Source of the DNA: Planococcus salinus
GTDB taxonomy: Bacteria; Bacillota; Bacilli; Bacillales_A; Planococcaceae
Direction: 5' to 3'
NCBI RefSeq assembly: GCF_003719725.1
Contig: NZ_RIAX01000008.1
Location: forward strand, 1-64,000
Length of the DNA stretch: 64,000 nt
How positions within the stretch are numbered: the stretch's first letter is position 1; each line of letters begins with the position of its first letter. A program made the translations under genes and the position numbers. Shown in pieces: positions 35,674-44,204 of the stretch. The notes beneath the pieces are model-generated. The model searched no databases and had not been told where the DNA came from. It saw only the letters and a program-made list of their open reading frames with translations.

Positions 35674-37227
35674 ATGAACATTCCAACATCACTGACAGTC
35701 AATGCCAGGCGCTATCCGGAAAAAGTGGCCATTGTATGTGAAGGAAGGACCTATTCCTACCGTGAATTAGACGAAGAAGTGAACCGTTTTGCCAATGGAC
35801 TTGTCAAAAAAGGGCTCCAAAAAGGAGATAAGGTTTCGCTGTTCATGAAAAACTCCGAGCATTTCATCATTGCATTCTATGCGGTACTGAGAGTTGGCGG
35901 CGTGGCAGTGCCTGTGAATTATCGCTTGGATTCCCAGGACAGCAGCTATATTTTCAGGAATTCGGAAAGTGCCTTTGCCATTTGTGATGCCGAATTTGAA
36001 CAGCTTGTCGCAGAAGCAAAGCAGCAGGCTGAGCACCTGCATCAAGTTATCGTCAATCCCGCTGCACAGCAGGAAGACCATTTTCATTGGGATGAAGTCA
36101 AAAGCGAAGACGCATCAGCTCCGGCTATCGAAGTGCTGGATAGAGACGATGCGGAAATTCTTTATACTTCCGGCACGACCGGGGATCCAAAAGGGGCTTT
36201 GTTCGATCACCAGCGGATCTTCCAGGTGAATACAGCTTTTGCCTTAAGTACGGGATTGACCACCAATGACCGATTGATTCATGCGGTTCCCTTGTTTCAT
36301 GCTGCTCAGTTGAACCAATTTTTAGTGACGGGCATACTGTTGGGTGCAACAAATGTCATTGTGCGTGATTTTGAACCGGTGCAAGTGATGGAGTCGTTCA
36401 GTGAGCATCAAATCACCGTCTTTTTTGGACTCCCGGAAATGTACAATATGTTGCTTGAAGTACAGAGCAAAGAGCAATACGATGTATCGTCAGTCCGGAA
36501 ATGCCTGTATGGAGCGGATCCGATCGAGACTTCGCTTATCGAAAAAGCGATGGAATTTTTTGGGGGCAGCCAATTCTACAATCTCTGTGTTGTGACAGAA
36601 GGCGGGCCAGGTGGTGTCATGTTATCAGCAGAAGAGCATAAAACAAAATCAGGGGTCGGCGGAAAAGCGATGCTGTTCACTGAAGCCCGCGTCGTGGATG
36701 ACGAGTTTAAAGATGTAGAGCCTGGAAAAATCGGTGAGTTTATACTGAAAAGTGGAATGGTTATGAAAGAGTACTATGGGCTGCCGGAGGAAACCGAAGA
36801 AGCTTTTTCTGACGGTTGGCTGCTGACAGGCGATTTGGCGACGATTGACGAAGACGGCTATATATCCCTTGTCGATCGCAAGCAGGACCGCATCATCTCC
36901 GCAGGGGAAAACATTTACTCGGTCGAAGTTGAACAAGCAATCAACAGCCATCCGAAAGTCCTTGAATCGGCAACAGTCGGTTTACCGGAAGAGGAATGGG
37001 GAGAAATCGTTGGTGTCATCATTGTACCGAAAGAAGGGGAAACCATTGAAGAAGAAGAATTGATGAGCCATTGTCTGAAACATCTTGATGGCCATAAAAT
37101 TCCGAAAAAATTCTTGTTTGCCGATGAATTGCCGAGAAATGCCTCAGGAAAAGTTTTAAAATACCAGTTGCGTGATTTGCATATCAGCGAATTCACCTGG
37201 TTCAAGCCGACTGCTTCAAATCGTTGA
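35674..37227 (+). CDS. Acyl-CoA synthetase (AMP-forming, fatty-acid ligase type)
   Basis: 517-residue adenylate-forming enzyme. P-loop-like motif 'YTSGTTGDPKG' at 164-174, 'GEFILKSGMVMKEYYGLPEETEEAFSDGWLLTGDLATIDEDGYISLVDRKQDRIISAGENIYSVEVEQ' in the A5-A8 region and the catalytic Lys493 (NASGK). It activates a carboxylic acid, probably a fatty or branched acid, to its CoA thioester via the acyl-AMP. AAAAGGAGG lies 8 bases before ATG 35674. It is followed after 26 bases by an AHSA1 gene and the two are likely co-transcribed. The exact acid is unknown. Confidence 0.9.
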   Translation: MNIPTSLTVNARRYPEKVAIVCEGRTYSYRELDEEVNRFANGLVKKGLQKGDKVSLFMKNSEHFIIAFYAVLRVGGVAVPVNYRLDSQDSSYIFRNSESAFAICDAEFEQLVAEAKQQAEHLHQVIVNPAAQQEDHFHWDEVKSEDASAPAIEVLDRDDAEILYTSGTTGDPKGALFDHQRIFQVNTAFALSTGLTTNDRLIHAVPLFHAAQLNQFLVTGILLGATNVIVRDFEPVQVMESFSEHQITVFFGLPEMYNMLLEVQSKEQYDVSSVRKCLYGADPIETSLIEKAMEFFGGSQFYNLCVVTEGGPGGVMLSAEEHKTKSGVGGKAMLFTEARVVDDEFKDVEPGKIGEFILKSGMVMKEYYGLPEETEEAFSDGWLLTGDLATIDEDGYISLVDRKQDRIISAGENIYSVEVEQAINSHPKVLESATVGLPEEEWGEIVGVIIVPKEGETIEEEELMSHCLKHLDGHKIPKKFLFADELPRNASGKVLKYQLRDLHISEFTWFKPTASNR

Positions 37228-37253
37228 TCCAAGCGAAAAGGAGGATTCACACC

Positions 37254-37751
37254 ATGTCAGCAAAGAAAACCATATCAAGGGTGGAAGGATTGGAACTGAT
37301 TATGGAGCGCTCTTTTGATGCTCCCAAAGAGCGGGTGTATTCGATGTTCATCGAGCCGGACCATATTGTTCGGTGGTGGGGGCCAAACGGCTGGGAAACC
37401 ACTGTCTACAAAATGGAAGTGAAGCCAGGTGGCGTCTGGCATTATTGCATGCGTTCCCCTGAAGGCCAGGAAGCCTGGGGGAAATCCATTTACCGGGAAG
37501 TCGACCCGCCGGACCGTCTGGTATATGTGGATGCATTTTCCGACGAACAGGGAAACGAAGTGACGGGTATGCCAGTTATGCTGATCACCCTGGATTTTTC
37601 TTCTGAAGGCCCAGGCAGCAAAGTGATTTCACGCACCGCATTTGAAACACAGGAAGAGCTGCAGAAAATCATCGATATGCAGGCAGTCGAAGGCATGACG
37701 GAGACGTATGATCGCTTGGACAACTACTTGAAAGAACAGCAGCAAAGCTGA
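37254..37751 (+). CDS. AHSA1/SRPBCC-domain protein
   Basis: 165 residues. 'LELIMERSFDAPKERVYSMFIEPDHIVRWWGPNGW' and 'MEVKPGGVWHYCMRSPEG..AWGKSIYREVDPPDRLVYVDAFSDEQGN' are the standard start and middle of Bacillota AHSA1-type START-fold proteins, which bind hydrophobic ligands or act as Hsp90-activator relatives. The C-terminal helix (ETYDRLDNYLKEQ) closes the cavity. AAAAGGAGG precedes ATG 37254. Probably in one transcript with the acyl-CoA synthetase. Confidence 0.87.
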   Translation: MSAKKTISRVEGLELIMERSFDAPKERVYSMFIEPDHIVRWWGPNGWETTVYKMEVKPGGVWHYCMRSPEGQEAWGKSIYREVDPPDRLVYVDAFSDEQGNEVTGMPVMLITLDFSSEGPGSKVISRTAFETQEELQKIIDMQAVEGMTETYDRLDNYLKEQQQS

Positions 37752-37765
37752 CGTGCACTAGTGAC

Positions 37766-37798
37766 AAAAAAGCCCCGCAAATTATATGCGGGGCTTTT
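37766..37798. terminator. Terminator between AHSA1 and SDR genes
   Basis: AAAAGCCCCGCA (37768-37779) pairs with TGCGGGGCTTTT (37787-37798), with A and T runs on both sides, between convergent genes. Confidence 0.85.
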
Positions 37799-37828
37799 CG
37801 TATTGAGTTCGTTTGGCGACGGATTCGG

Positions 37829-38734
37829 TCAATTCTCAGGCGTGAAGTCGAATGTGACTCCTGTCAGTTCTTCCGACACTTCCCACAGTTTCAGGGATGT
37901 CGCCTCGTCGCTTGCCACCATATGGGGCGTCTCAAGAGCGGGATACCCTTTTCGATGGCCTTTGCCGTTCGGGCCGATGTACTCGCCGCCGCTTAAATGA
38001 GGATCGGTAGCTGCGAAAATGGTCGGCAAAGCCCCCATTTCGGGAGGCTGAAGAAAACGGTTGGCGAACTTTTTCAGAAATTGTGGGGCGTCCCGCTTGC
38101 CGAATTTAAAGATGTTGGTAGCCGAGATGCCTGGATGGCAAGCTACACTGATCGTCTGCAGGCCATGCTGCTTCAATTGTCTGTCCAACTCCTGCGCGAA
38201 CAGTAGATTGGCCAGCTTGCTCTGATTATAGAACTTTTTGGCTTTGTATCCCAATGCTCCATCAAGATTTTCGAAATTGATGGTTCCCCGGTTGTGAGCC
38301 AGGCTGCTGATGGTCACCACACGTGACTGCTCCGTTTTCACCAGCAGTGGCAGAAGCAGGCCGGTCAATGCAAAATGTCCGAGATGGTTGCTGCCGAACT
38401 GGAGCTCAAACCCATCTTTTGTTTTTGAGTAAGGAGGCATCATGACACCGGCATTATTGATCAGCAGATCGAGTGAATCAAGCCGGCTCTTCACTTGTTC
38501 GGCAAACGTACGTATGCTTGCAAGGTCGGCCAAATCCAGCTTCATGACCTCGACATGAGCACTTGCATGCTCCTTCATTATCCCTCCGCGCGCCTGTTTT
38601 CCTTTTTCTTCGTTTCGTACTGCCATAATGACACGGCAGCCCATCCCCGCCAGCTTTTTCGCCGCTTCCCAGCCGATGCCGCTGTTGGCACCGGTGATGA
38701 CAGCCGTTTTACCTGCTATTATATTTTGTTCCAT
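37829..38734 (-). CDS. Short-chain dehydrogenase (retinol-dehydrogenase-like)
   Basis: 301 residues. 'GKTAVITGANSGIGWEAAKKLA' (NADP loop TGxxxGIG), 'LDLLINNAGVMM' (NNAG), catalytic Ser in 'VVTISSLAH', and Tyr/Lys in 'FYNQSKLAN'. 'GFELQFGSNHLGHFALT' and 'ACHPGISATNIF' are typical of the RDH/WWOX-like branch of SDRs. The substrate is unknown. ATG 38734 has AGGAG 8 bases upstream. Confidence 0.9.
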   Translation of the reverse strand: MEQNIIAGKTAVITGANSGIGWEAAKKLAGMGCRVIMAVRNEEKGKQARGGIMKEHASAHVEVMKLDLADLASIRTFAEQVKSRLDSLDLLINNAGVMMPPYSKTKDGFELQFGSNHLGHFALTGLLLPLLVKTEQSRVVTISSLAHNRGTINFENLDGALGYKAKKFYNQSKLANLLFAQELDRQLKQHGLQTISVACHPGISATNIFKFGKRDAPQFLKKFANRFLQPPEMGALPTIFAATDPHLSGGEYIGPNGKGHRKGYPALETPHMVASDEATSLKLWEVSEELTGVTFDFTPEN

Positions 38735-38979
38735 GCAATCAGCTCCTGCCACAGTAAATTTCTTCAGTTTGAACATCTCTTTTTCAACGTATCACGACCG
38801 AGGACAAGGGACAATTGGAAAGTGTCGCAAACTGGAGAACAGCCGATGAATACTATTTCATATCCAAACCGCTTCACTCCTAGTAAAATAATGTGGAAAG
38901 GTGTGGCGATAAAATGTTTATGAATATAACGAAATCGAACGGCGATTTTTTTCCGATTCAGGGATTTTGTTGTTCGCCG

Positions 38980-39008
38980 CTTTCCCTGCAGCTTCAGGGA
39001 AAGGTGAT
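38980..39008 (+). promoter_or_regulatory. Hairpin that overlaps the kinase ribosome binding site
   Basis: CTTTCCCTG (38980-38988) pairs perfectly with CAGGGAAAG (38995-39003). The right arm overlaps the 5' part of the ribosome site AAAGGTGAT (39000-39008) used by the following kinase gene, so the fold should hinder translation. Confidence 0.45.
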
Positions 39009-39013
39009 CCATT

Positions 39014-40624
39014 ATGAATCCTTCGCGTTTTAAATTAAGCACAATGATTATATTTTTCGTCTGCTTGGTCGTCTTAACATCTCTGGTAATCACCAGTCTG
39101 CTAGTGACAGAGTCGGTCAGTGAAACGATAGAAAAGCAATTGGAAGGCAAAGCCGTCAATGTTTCACGAATAGTTGCAGAATCACAAGTAGCTCGGGATG
39201 GGTTGCAGGATGAGGCAATGGAGCAGGCCATTCAAAACTATGCGATGGCCATACAAGATGCAACAGAAGTGTTGTTCGTTGTGGTCATGGACATGGAAGG
39301 GATCCGGAAGTCGCATCCGAACCCTGAGCAGCTTGGAGGGCCATTTGTCGGCGGCGATGAAAAACGCGCACTCCAGGGACAGGAGTACACATCCAGATCA
39401 ACAGGGACATTGGGGAGGTCGGTGCGTTCATTTACCCCTATCCTGAACGATCAACAAGTCCAAATCGGTGCGGTAGCTGTCGGGATTTCGCTGCAGGATG
39501 TGGAGGCTTCCATCCAACAAAGCAGGAAACAAATTCTGGTCGGTTCGATTATCGGTCTGTTGGTGGGTGTGCTGGGCGCTTTTTGGTTGGCACGATATAT
39601 CAAAAAAAGCCTTTTCGGTTTGGAACCATATGCAATTGCGCGTATTCACGAAGAACGGAACCAGATGCTCCACTCGGTTTATGAAGGGGTTATTGCCATT
39701 GACAGAGATTCCAGAATTGTTCTCGTCAATAAATCGGCAAGGCAGATCTTTCAAAAAGCCGGTCTGTTGAGCAAGGATCCGGTGGGCATGCATATAAACG
39801 ACTTTTTGCCTGTGCCCATGATGGATTCTGTTTTGGGTGACAGACAGGCAGTGTTGGATGAAGAACAAAATCTCAATGGTGTTTCCATCATTTCGAACCG
39901 TGTGCCGCTTGTGGTAAACGGCCAAGTCATTGGAGCAATCGCCACGTTTCGGGATAAAACGGAAGTGAACCAGCTGGCTGAACAGCTGACAGGTGTAAAA
40001 ATGTACGCGGATACGCTGCGGGCTCAATCCCACGAATTTATGAATCAGCTTCATGTCCTGCTGGGCATGATTAAAATGAGAGAGTTTGACCAAGTACAAG
40101 ATTTTATTGCAAAGCTGGTCAACCACCAGGCATATGAAGTCGGCAATGTAATCCGTCATATCAAAGATCCGGTCTTCGCTGGATTCATTATCGGTAAAAT
40201 CAGCTATGCCAGAGAGGCTCGCGTTAATCTGATCGTGAGCTGTGAGACGGAAATACCGAAACCCGCGAATTCTTCAGTGACACACGAACTGATTACAATT
40301 CTGGGGAATGTGATTGATAATGCAATCGACAATGTCATGGACAAAGAACAAAGAAGAATTGTTGTGGAATTCTCTTACATTGACGAATTACTGACTATGA
40401 CCGTCGAAGACACGGGAAGTGGCATCCCTGAAGAGTTGCAGCACGTCATTTTTGAAAAAGGAATATCTTCCAAAGAAGGGGAGCATCGGGGGTTTGGGCT
40501 TCACTTGACGAAGGGCAGTGTCGAGAAGCTGGGAGGCTCGATTGAAATCGAATCGGAAATGGAAAAAGGTACTGCGTTTACAATAATTATTCCTTTTGAA
40601 GCAGGAGGAGAAAACGATGATTAA
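39014..40624 (+). CDS. Sensor histidine kinase of the CitA/DcuS/MalK type
   Basis: 536 residues: helix (about 9-31), extracellular PAS-like sensor (about 35-172, with 'ATEVLFVVVMDMEGIRKSHPNPEQLGG'), helix (about 174-195), cytoplasmic PAS (about 215-320), and a kinase core with H340 in 'SHEFMNQLHVLLGMI', N box 'NVIDNAIDNV', and 'EDTGSGIPEE'/'RGFGLHL'. This plan senses di- and tricarboxylates. With the regulator and the 2-hydroxycarboxylate transporter downstream it matches the malate-sensing MalK-MalR-MaeN set of B. subtilis; DctS or CitS type ligands are alternatives. It overlaps the regulator gene by 8 bases. Confidence 0.9.
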   Translation: MNPSRFKLSTMIIFFVCLVVLTSLVITSLLVTESVSETIEKQLEGKAVNVSRIVAESQVARDGLQDEAMEQAIQNYAMAIQDATEVLFVVVMDMEGIRKSHPNPEQLGGPFVGGDEKRALQGQEYTSRSTGTLGRSVRSFTPILNDQQVQIGAVAVGISLQDVEASIQQSRKQILVGSIIGLLVGVLGAFWLARYIKKSLFGLEPYAIARIHEERNQMLHSVYEGVIAIDRDSRIVLVNKSARQIFQKAGLLSKDPVGMHINDFLPVPMMDSVLGDRQAVLDEEQNLNGVSIISNRVPLVVNGQVIGAIATFRDKTEVNQLAEQLTGVKMYADTLRAQSHEFMNQLHVLLGMIKMREFDQVQDFIAKLVNHQAYEVGNVIRHIKDPVFAGFIIGKISYAREARVNLIVSCETEIPKPANSSVTHELITILGNVIDNAIDNVMDKEQRRIVVEFSYIDELLTMTVEDTGSGIPEELQHVIFEKGISSKEGEHRGFGLHLTKGSVEKLGGSIEIESEMEKGTAFTIIIPFEAGGENDD

Positions 40625-41333
40625 GGTGATGATTGTGGAAGATGATCCGATGGTGGCGGCTCTCAACCGCCAATATGTGGAACAACTGGAGGGTTTCGCT
40701 GTTGTCGCTAGTTCATCCAATGCAAAGGAAGCAGAAAAAGTTCTGGCAAAGACAGAAGTCAATTTACTGTTGCTCGATATACACATGCCAGGTATGGATG
40801 GCATCGATTTTTTGAGGGAAATCCGTGAAGAGAGACTGGATTTGGATGTCATTTTGATTACTGCAGCTTCGGAAATCGGTCGGATCCAACAAGCTCTGAG
40901 ACTCGGAGCTGTCGATTACTTGATCAAGCCTTTTGAATTCAGCCGTTTTCAAGAAGCGTTGACTCAATACAGAAGCCAGTACGCTAAACTGGAGGACAAA
41001 GGAAAAATCAGCCAACAGGATCTTGATCGCATGCTCCATAAAAAGAGCCAGCCGGGTTCGGGTTCACCCAAACTGCAATCCTTGCCAAAAGGCCTGACAA
41101 AAACTACACTGAGCCGGATCAGCGAAGTGATTCTTTCGAAAGGGACAGAAGCCTTTTCCACTGAAGAGATTGCAGAAGCCAGTCAGATTTCGAGAGTATC
41201 CATCAGGAAGTACCTGAAGTTTTTAACACAGATTGGCTATTTGGAGGAAACATTGATTTACGGGGTCGGAAGACCGATTTATCAATATCGGCAGCAGCCG
41301 TCAAAAGAGGATCGCATCCATCTCTATTTGTAA
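40617..41333 (+). CDS. CitB-family response regulator (MalR/DctR-like)
   Basis: 238 residues: receiver domain (1-120, D54 in 'LLLDIHMPGMDG', Lys in 'DYLIKPFEF'), linker, and a C-terminal helix-turn-helix (about 165-220, 'KGTEAFSTEEIAEASQISRVSIRKYLKFLTQIGYLEE') of the kind found in CitT/DctR/MalR. It presumably activates the transporter gene downstream when the kinase sees a C4-dicarboxylate. ATG 40617 follows GGAGGAG by 6 bases and overlaps the kinase stop. Confidence 0.9.
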   Translation: MIKVMIVEDDPMVAALNRQYVEQLEGFAVVASSSNAKEAEKVLAKTEVNLLLLDIHMPGMDGIDFLREIREERLDLDVILITAASEIGRIQQALRLGAVDYLIKPFEFSRFQEALTQYRSQYAKLEDKGKISQQDLDRMLHKKSQPGSGSPKLQSLPKGLTKTTLSRISEVILSKGTEAFSTEEIAEASQISRVSIRKYLKFLTQIGYLEETLIYGVGRPIYQYRQQPSKEDRIHLYL

Positions 41334-41360
41334 AAGCAGCCATCCTGGCTGCTTTTTTTA
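41333..41360 (+). terminator. Terminator of the two-component genes
   Basis: AAAAGCAGCCA (41333-41343) pairs with TGGCTGCTTTT (41347-41357), followed by TTT. Confidence 0.85.
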
Positions 41361-41412
41361 ATTACAATATTATCAATAATTTCATAAGGTATGAGTAGTC
41401 TGAAAGTTTTTC

Positions 41413-41418
41413 TATACT
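41413..41418 (+). promoter_or_regulatory. -10 box of the 2-hydroxycarboxylate transporter gene
   Basis: TATACT at 41413-41418; the expected -35 position has no TTGACA-like sequence, consistent with activation by the MalR-like regulator. Transcription would start near 41425. Confidence 0.5.
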
Positions 41419-41423
41419 GAAAA

Positions 41424-41465
41424 ACATCCGCTTGAAAGCGTTTACTTTCAACCGGGATGCTTTTT
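41424..41465 (+). terminator. Leader hairpin with T-run before the transporter gene
   Basis: ACATCC and TTGAAAG (41424-41437) face CTTTCAA and GGGATG (41445-41459) with small internal loops, followed by CTTTTTCG. It could attenuate transcription or protect the mRNA; the cre box is in its left half and loop. Confidence 0.45.
41432..41446 (+). promoter_or_regulatory. cre site (CcpA box) in the transporter leader
   Basis: The 15 bases from TTGAAAG to TTTACT fit the consensus WTGNAANCGNWNNCW at every position. It is just downstream of the predicted transcription start, where CcpA acts as a roadblock. It predicts carbon catabolite repression of this transporter. Confidence 0.65.
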
Positions 41466-41508
41466 CGTTGAAACGTGACAACCAGATTTTAAAAGAACAG
41501 GAACGGAG

Positions 41509-42828
41509 TTGACGAAAGTGGAAGAATCAAAAAGAAAAATACCGGCGGAAGTGCCGATGAAAAAGAACATGAAGACGTTTTCCATATTTAATGTCCCGAT
41601 TCTTTGGTTTGGCATTTTCGCATTTATCGCTCTTTATGCGATGTACACAGAAAATTTACCTGCCGGCATGATCGGTGCGTTGCTGATCATCATGGTGCTG
41701 GGGGAACTGCTCGGCTGGATCGGAGACCATACACCAATCATCCGGACGTTTTTGGGCGGTGGTGCAATTGTCGCCATCTTTGGATCGGCTTACATGGTCT
41801 ATAGCGGTCTGATGCCCGAAACCACTTCGACTCTCATCGATGACTTTATGAGAGGCGGCGACTTTCTGAACTTCTATATTGCGGCGTTGATTACCGGCAG
41901 TATTTTAGGGATGGAGTCAAAGATATTGGTGAAAGCAGGTGTTCGCTATGCTCTGCCATTGCTTGCATCGGTTACAGGCGCTGTGGTCCTCGCCGGATTG
42001 GTCGGAATGCTGATTGGTTTTGATGTCCGTGATGCGGTTCTTGTCATCGCCATGCCGATCATGGGAGGCGGAATGGGCGCTGGTGCTGTACCGATGTCTC
42101 AGGTCTATTCTGAAATGCTTGGAAATGAACCCGGTTATTATTTGTCGATTCTCGTTCCGGCCTTGGCGCTTGGGAATGTGTTTGCCATCATCCTGGCAAG
42201 TTTATTGAACATGATCGGAAACAAATTCCCGAGTTTGACAGGGAATGGCCAATTGATCAGAGGATTCCATTACGAGAAAAAAGAAGCGCCTGAATACAGC
42301 CTGGCAAAAATGGGTGTGGGTGTACTGGCTGCCGTGTCGTTTTACATGCTGGGCAATATTTTAGGAGATTTTATACCGCTGCATCCATACGCTATTATGA
42401 TTATTCTGGTGGCAGGTTTGAAAGTGGCGGATGTAATGCCTGAAATCATCGTCGAAGGCGCGAGCCAGTGGTATGAATTTGTTGCCAGAAACTGGACCAA
42501 CGCTCTTTTGGTCGGTATCGGTGTTGCCTACACGGATCTGGAAGCAGTTTTGAATGCGTTAAGCATTGAATACGTACTGATTGTGTTGGCTGTAGTAGTC
42601 GGAGCTATTATCGGTTCAGGATTTGTAGGGAAACTGATGGGCTTTTATCCGATCGAAGCTGCCATTACGGCTGGGCTTTGTATGGCCAATATGGGCGGGA
42701 CCGGTGATGTTGCGGTCTTGTCGGCTGCGAGAAGAATGGAATTGATGCCGTTTGCGCAAATCTCTTCCCGTTTAGGTGGCGCGTTGATTCTGCTGCTGGC
42801 CAGTGTGTTTATTCCGTTTTTCATTTGA
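41509..42828 (+). CDS. maeN: 2-hydroxycarboxylate (malate/citrate) sodium symporter, MaeN/CimH-like
   Basis: 439-residue membrane protein of the 2HCT family. The two reentrant loops with the GGxG motif are present: 'AMPIMGGGMGAGAVPMSQVYSEMLG' and 'GLCMANMGGTGDVAVLSAARRMELMPFAQISSRLGG', the latter with the Arg residue of the substrate site in 'SRLGG'. Eleven or so helices. It imports malate or related acids with sodium. The adjacent MalK/MalR-like pair favours MaeN over CimH. Start is TTG 41509 (AGGA 6 bases upstream) or GTG 41518 (GGAG 9 bases upstream). Confidence 0.88.
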   Translation: MTKVEESKRKIPAEVPMKKNMKTFSIFNVPILWFGIFAFIALYAMYTENLPAGMIGALLIIMVLGELLGWIGDHTPIIRTFLGGGAIVAIFGSAYMVYSGLMPETTSTLIDDFMRGGDFLNFYIAALITGSILGMESKILVKAGVRYALPLLASVTGAVVLAGLVGMLIGFDVRDAVLVIAMPIMGGGMGAGAVPMSQVYSEMLGNEPGYYLSILVPALALGNVFAIILASLLNMIGNKFPSLTGNGQLIRGFHYEKKEAPEYSLAKMGVGVLAAVSFYMLGNILGDFIPLHPYAIMIILVAGLKVADVMPEIIVEGASQWYEFVARNWTNALLVGIGVAYTDLEAVLNALSIEYVLIVLAVVVGAIIGSGFVGKLMGFYPIEAAITAGLCMANMGGTGDVAVLSAARRMELMPFAQISSRLGGALILLLASVFIPFFI

Positions 42829-42840
42829 CGGTAAGTATGG

Positions 42841-42869
42841 AAGGAAGGGAGAAATCCCTTCCTTTTTTT
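42841..42869 (+). terminator. Terminator of the 2HCT transporter gene
   Basis: GGAAGGGA (42843-42850), loop GAAA, TCCCTTCC (42855-42862), then seven T residues. Confidence 0.88.
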
Positions 42870-42985
42870 ATTGTGATGAATTCTTCAATAATCATTATTC
42901 TGATAAATCGGAAAAATTATAGTTTTTAAATTTCGGTAGCGCTATAATTAATGATGGAAGTACACATAAGAGAGGAGAATGAAAC

Positions 42986-44080
42986 ATGGGGAACGAAAAA
43001 GGGACCGTCGCCGTAATGGATGAGCCGGAGAAACTGAGTTATCGGGATTACGATTTGCCGACTCCGGGACAGGGGGCTGTTCTTTTAAAAGTATTGCGCT
43101 CGAACATCTGCGGATCGGAATTGCATATTTGGAGAGGGCAGCATCCGACCAAAAGAAGAGGGGTTCTGGGACATGAAATGATCGGGGAAGTACATGTTCT
43201 TGGAGAAGGCGTCGAAACTGATTATGCAGGAACCCCTATCCAAAAAGGAGACCGGATTGTTTCCGCTTACTACATTACATGCAAAAAATGCGCTGCTTGC
43301 CGTGATGGCCATTTTCACCTGTGTGAACATGCCTATGATTTCTGGAATCAGCAGCCGGAAGTGAGCCCGCATTTCCACGGAACGTTCGCTTCGCACTATT
43401 ACATCCATCCGGATCAGTATTTCTACAAAGTTCCTGACAACGTCTCGGAAACAGCGGCAGCCAGTGCCAACTGTGCATTGTCTCAAGTATATTTTGGATT
43501 GGACAAAGCCGGTATTACATATGGACAGTCGATTGTGATTCAAGGGGCGGGCGGCCTCGGCTTGAATGCAGCCGCCGTTGCGAAAGAAAAAGGGGCTACG
43601 GTTATCGTCGTGGACGGGGTGGAAAGCCGATTGGAGCAGGCAAAAAAATTCGGTGCAGATCACACCATCAATTTCAATGACTACGAGACGCTGGAAGATC
43701 GGACAAACGCAGTTCTTGATCTGACGGAAGGAGTCGGGGCTGACTTTGCGATGGAAGTAGCCGGTGTTCCAGCCGCTTTTGCAGAAGGCATTCACTACAT
43801 CAAACCAGGCGGCAAGTACGTCACAATCGGAAATGTTACACCTGGGAAAATGGTCGAGTTTGACCCCGGCCTGTTGACACGAAAGTCAATCCAAATTATC
43901 CCGGTGGTCCGTTACAATCCATGGTATTTGTATAAATCCTTGAAGTTCCTGGCAGATACACAAGGCAGATACCCGTTCGATGAAATGATTGATGCCGAAT
44001 TTTCAATGGATGAAATCAAGCTTGCATTGGACAAATCAGCGGCGCGTGAAGTAACAAGAGCGACCATCGTCATGAAATAA
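42986..44080 (+). CDS. Zinc-dependent alcohol/polyol dehydrogenase (MDR family)
   Basis: 364 residues. The catalytic zinc ligands are C42 (NICGSE) and H63-E64 (LGHEM); the structural zinc site C99-x2-C102-x2-C105-x7-C113 is complete. The Rossmann motif is 'GAGGLGLNAAAVAKEKGATVIVVDG', with the final Asp pointing to NAD. It oxidises an alcohol or polyol (threonine/sorbitol dehydrogenase relatives). The frequent 'R' and 'H' rich segment 'NQQPEVSPHFHGTFASHYYIHPD' is typical of a less-studied subgroup, so the substrate remains open. TATAAT at 42943-42948 is the likely -10 box. Confidence 0.88.
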   Translation: MGNEKGTVAVMDEPEKLSYRDYDLPTPGQGAVLLKVLRSNICGSELHIWRGQHPTKRRGVLGHEMIGEVHVLGEGVETDYAGTPIQKGDRIVSAYYITCKKCAACRDGHFHLCEHAYDFWNQQPEVSPHFHGTFASHYYIHPDQYFYKVPDNVSETAAASANCALSQVYFGLDKAGITYGQSIVIQGAGGLGLNAAAVAKEKGATVIVVDGVESRLEQAKKFGADHTINFNDYETLEDRTNAVLDLTEGVGADFAMEVAGVPAAFAEGIHYIKPGGKYVTIGNVTPGKMVEFDPGLLTRKSIQIIPVVRYNPWYLYKSLKFLADTQGRYPFDEMIDAEFSMDEIKLALDKSAAREVTRATIVMK

Positions 44081-44094
44081 GAAAAGAAATTAAG

Positions 44095-44131
44095 AACCAG
44101 TTCAGCAGAAAACCTGTTGAACTGGTTTTTT
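44095..44131 (+). terminator. Terminator of the dehydrogenase gene
   Basis: AACCAGTTCA (44095-44104) pairs with TGAACTGGTT (44118-44127), then TTTT. Confidence 0.85.
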
Positions 44132-44204
44132 GTTGTCGGGCAGCACATAACTCCCGTACAAAGCGGGTAAGAACTGTAGTAGAGAACGTAAAAGGAGCGG
44201 TCGG

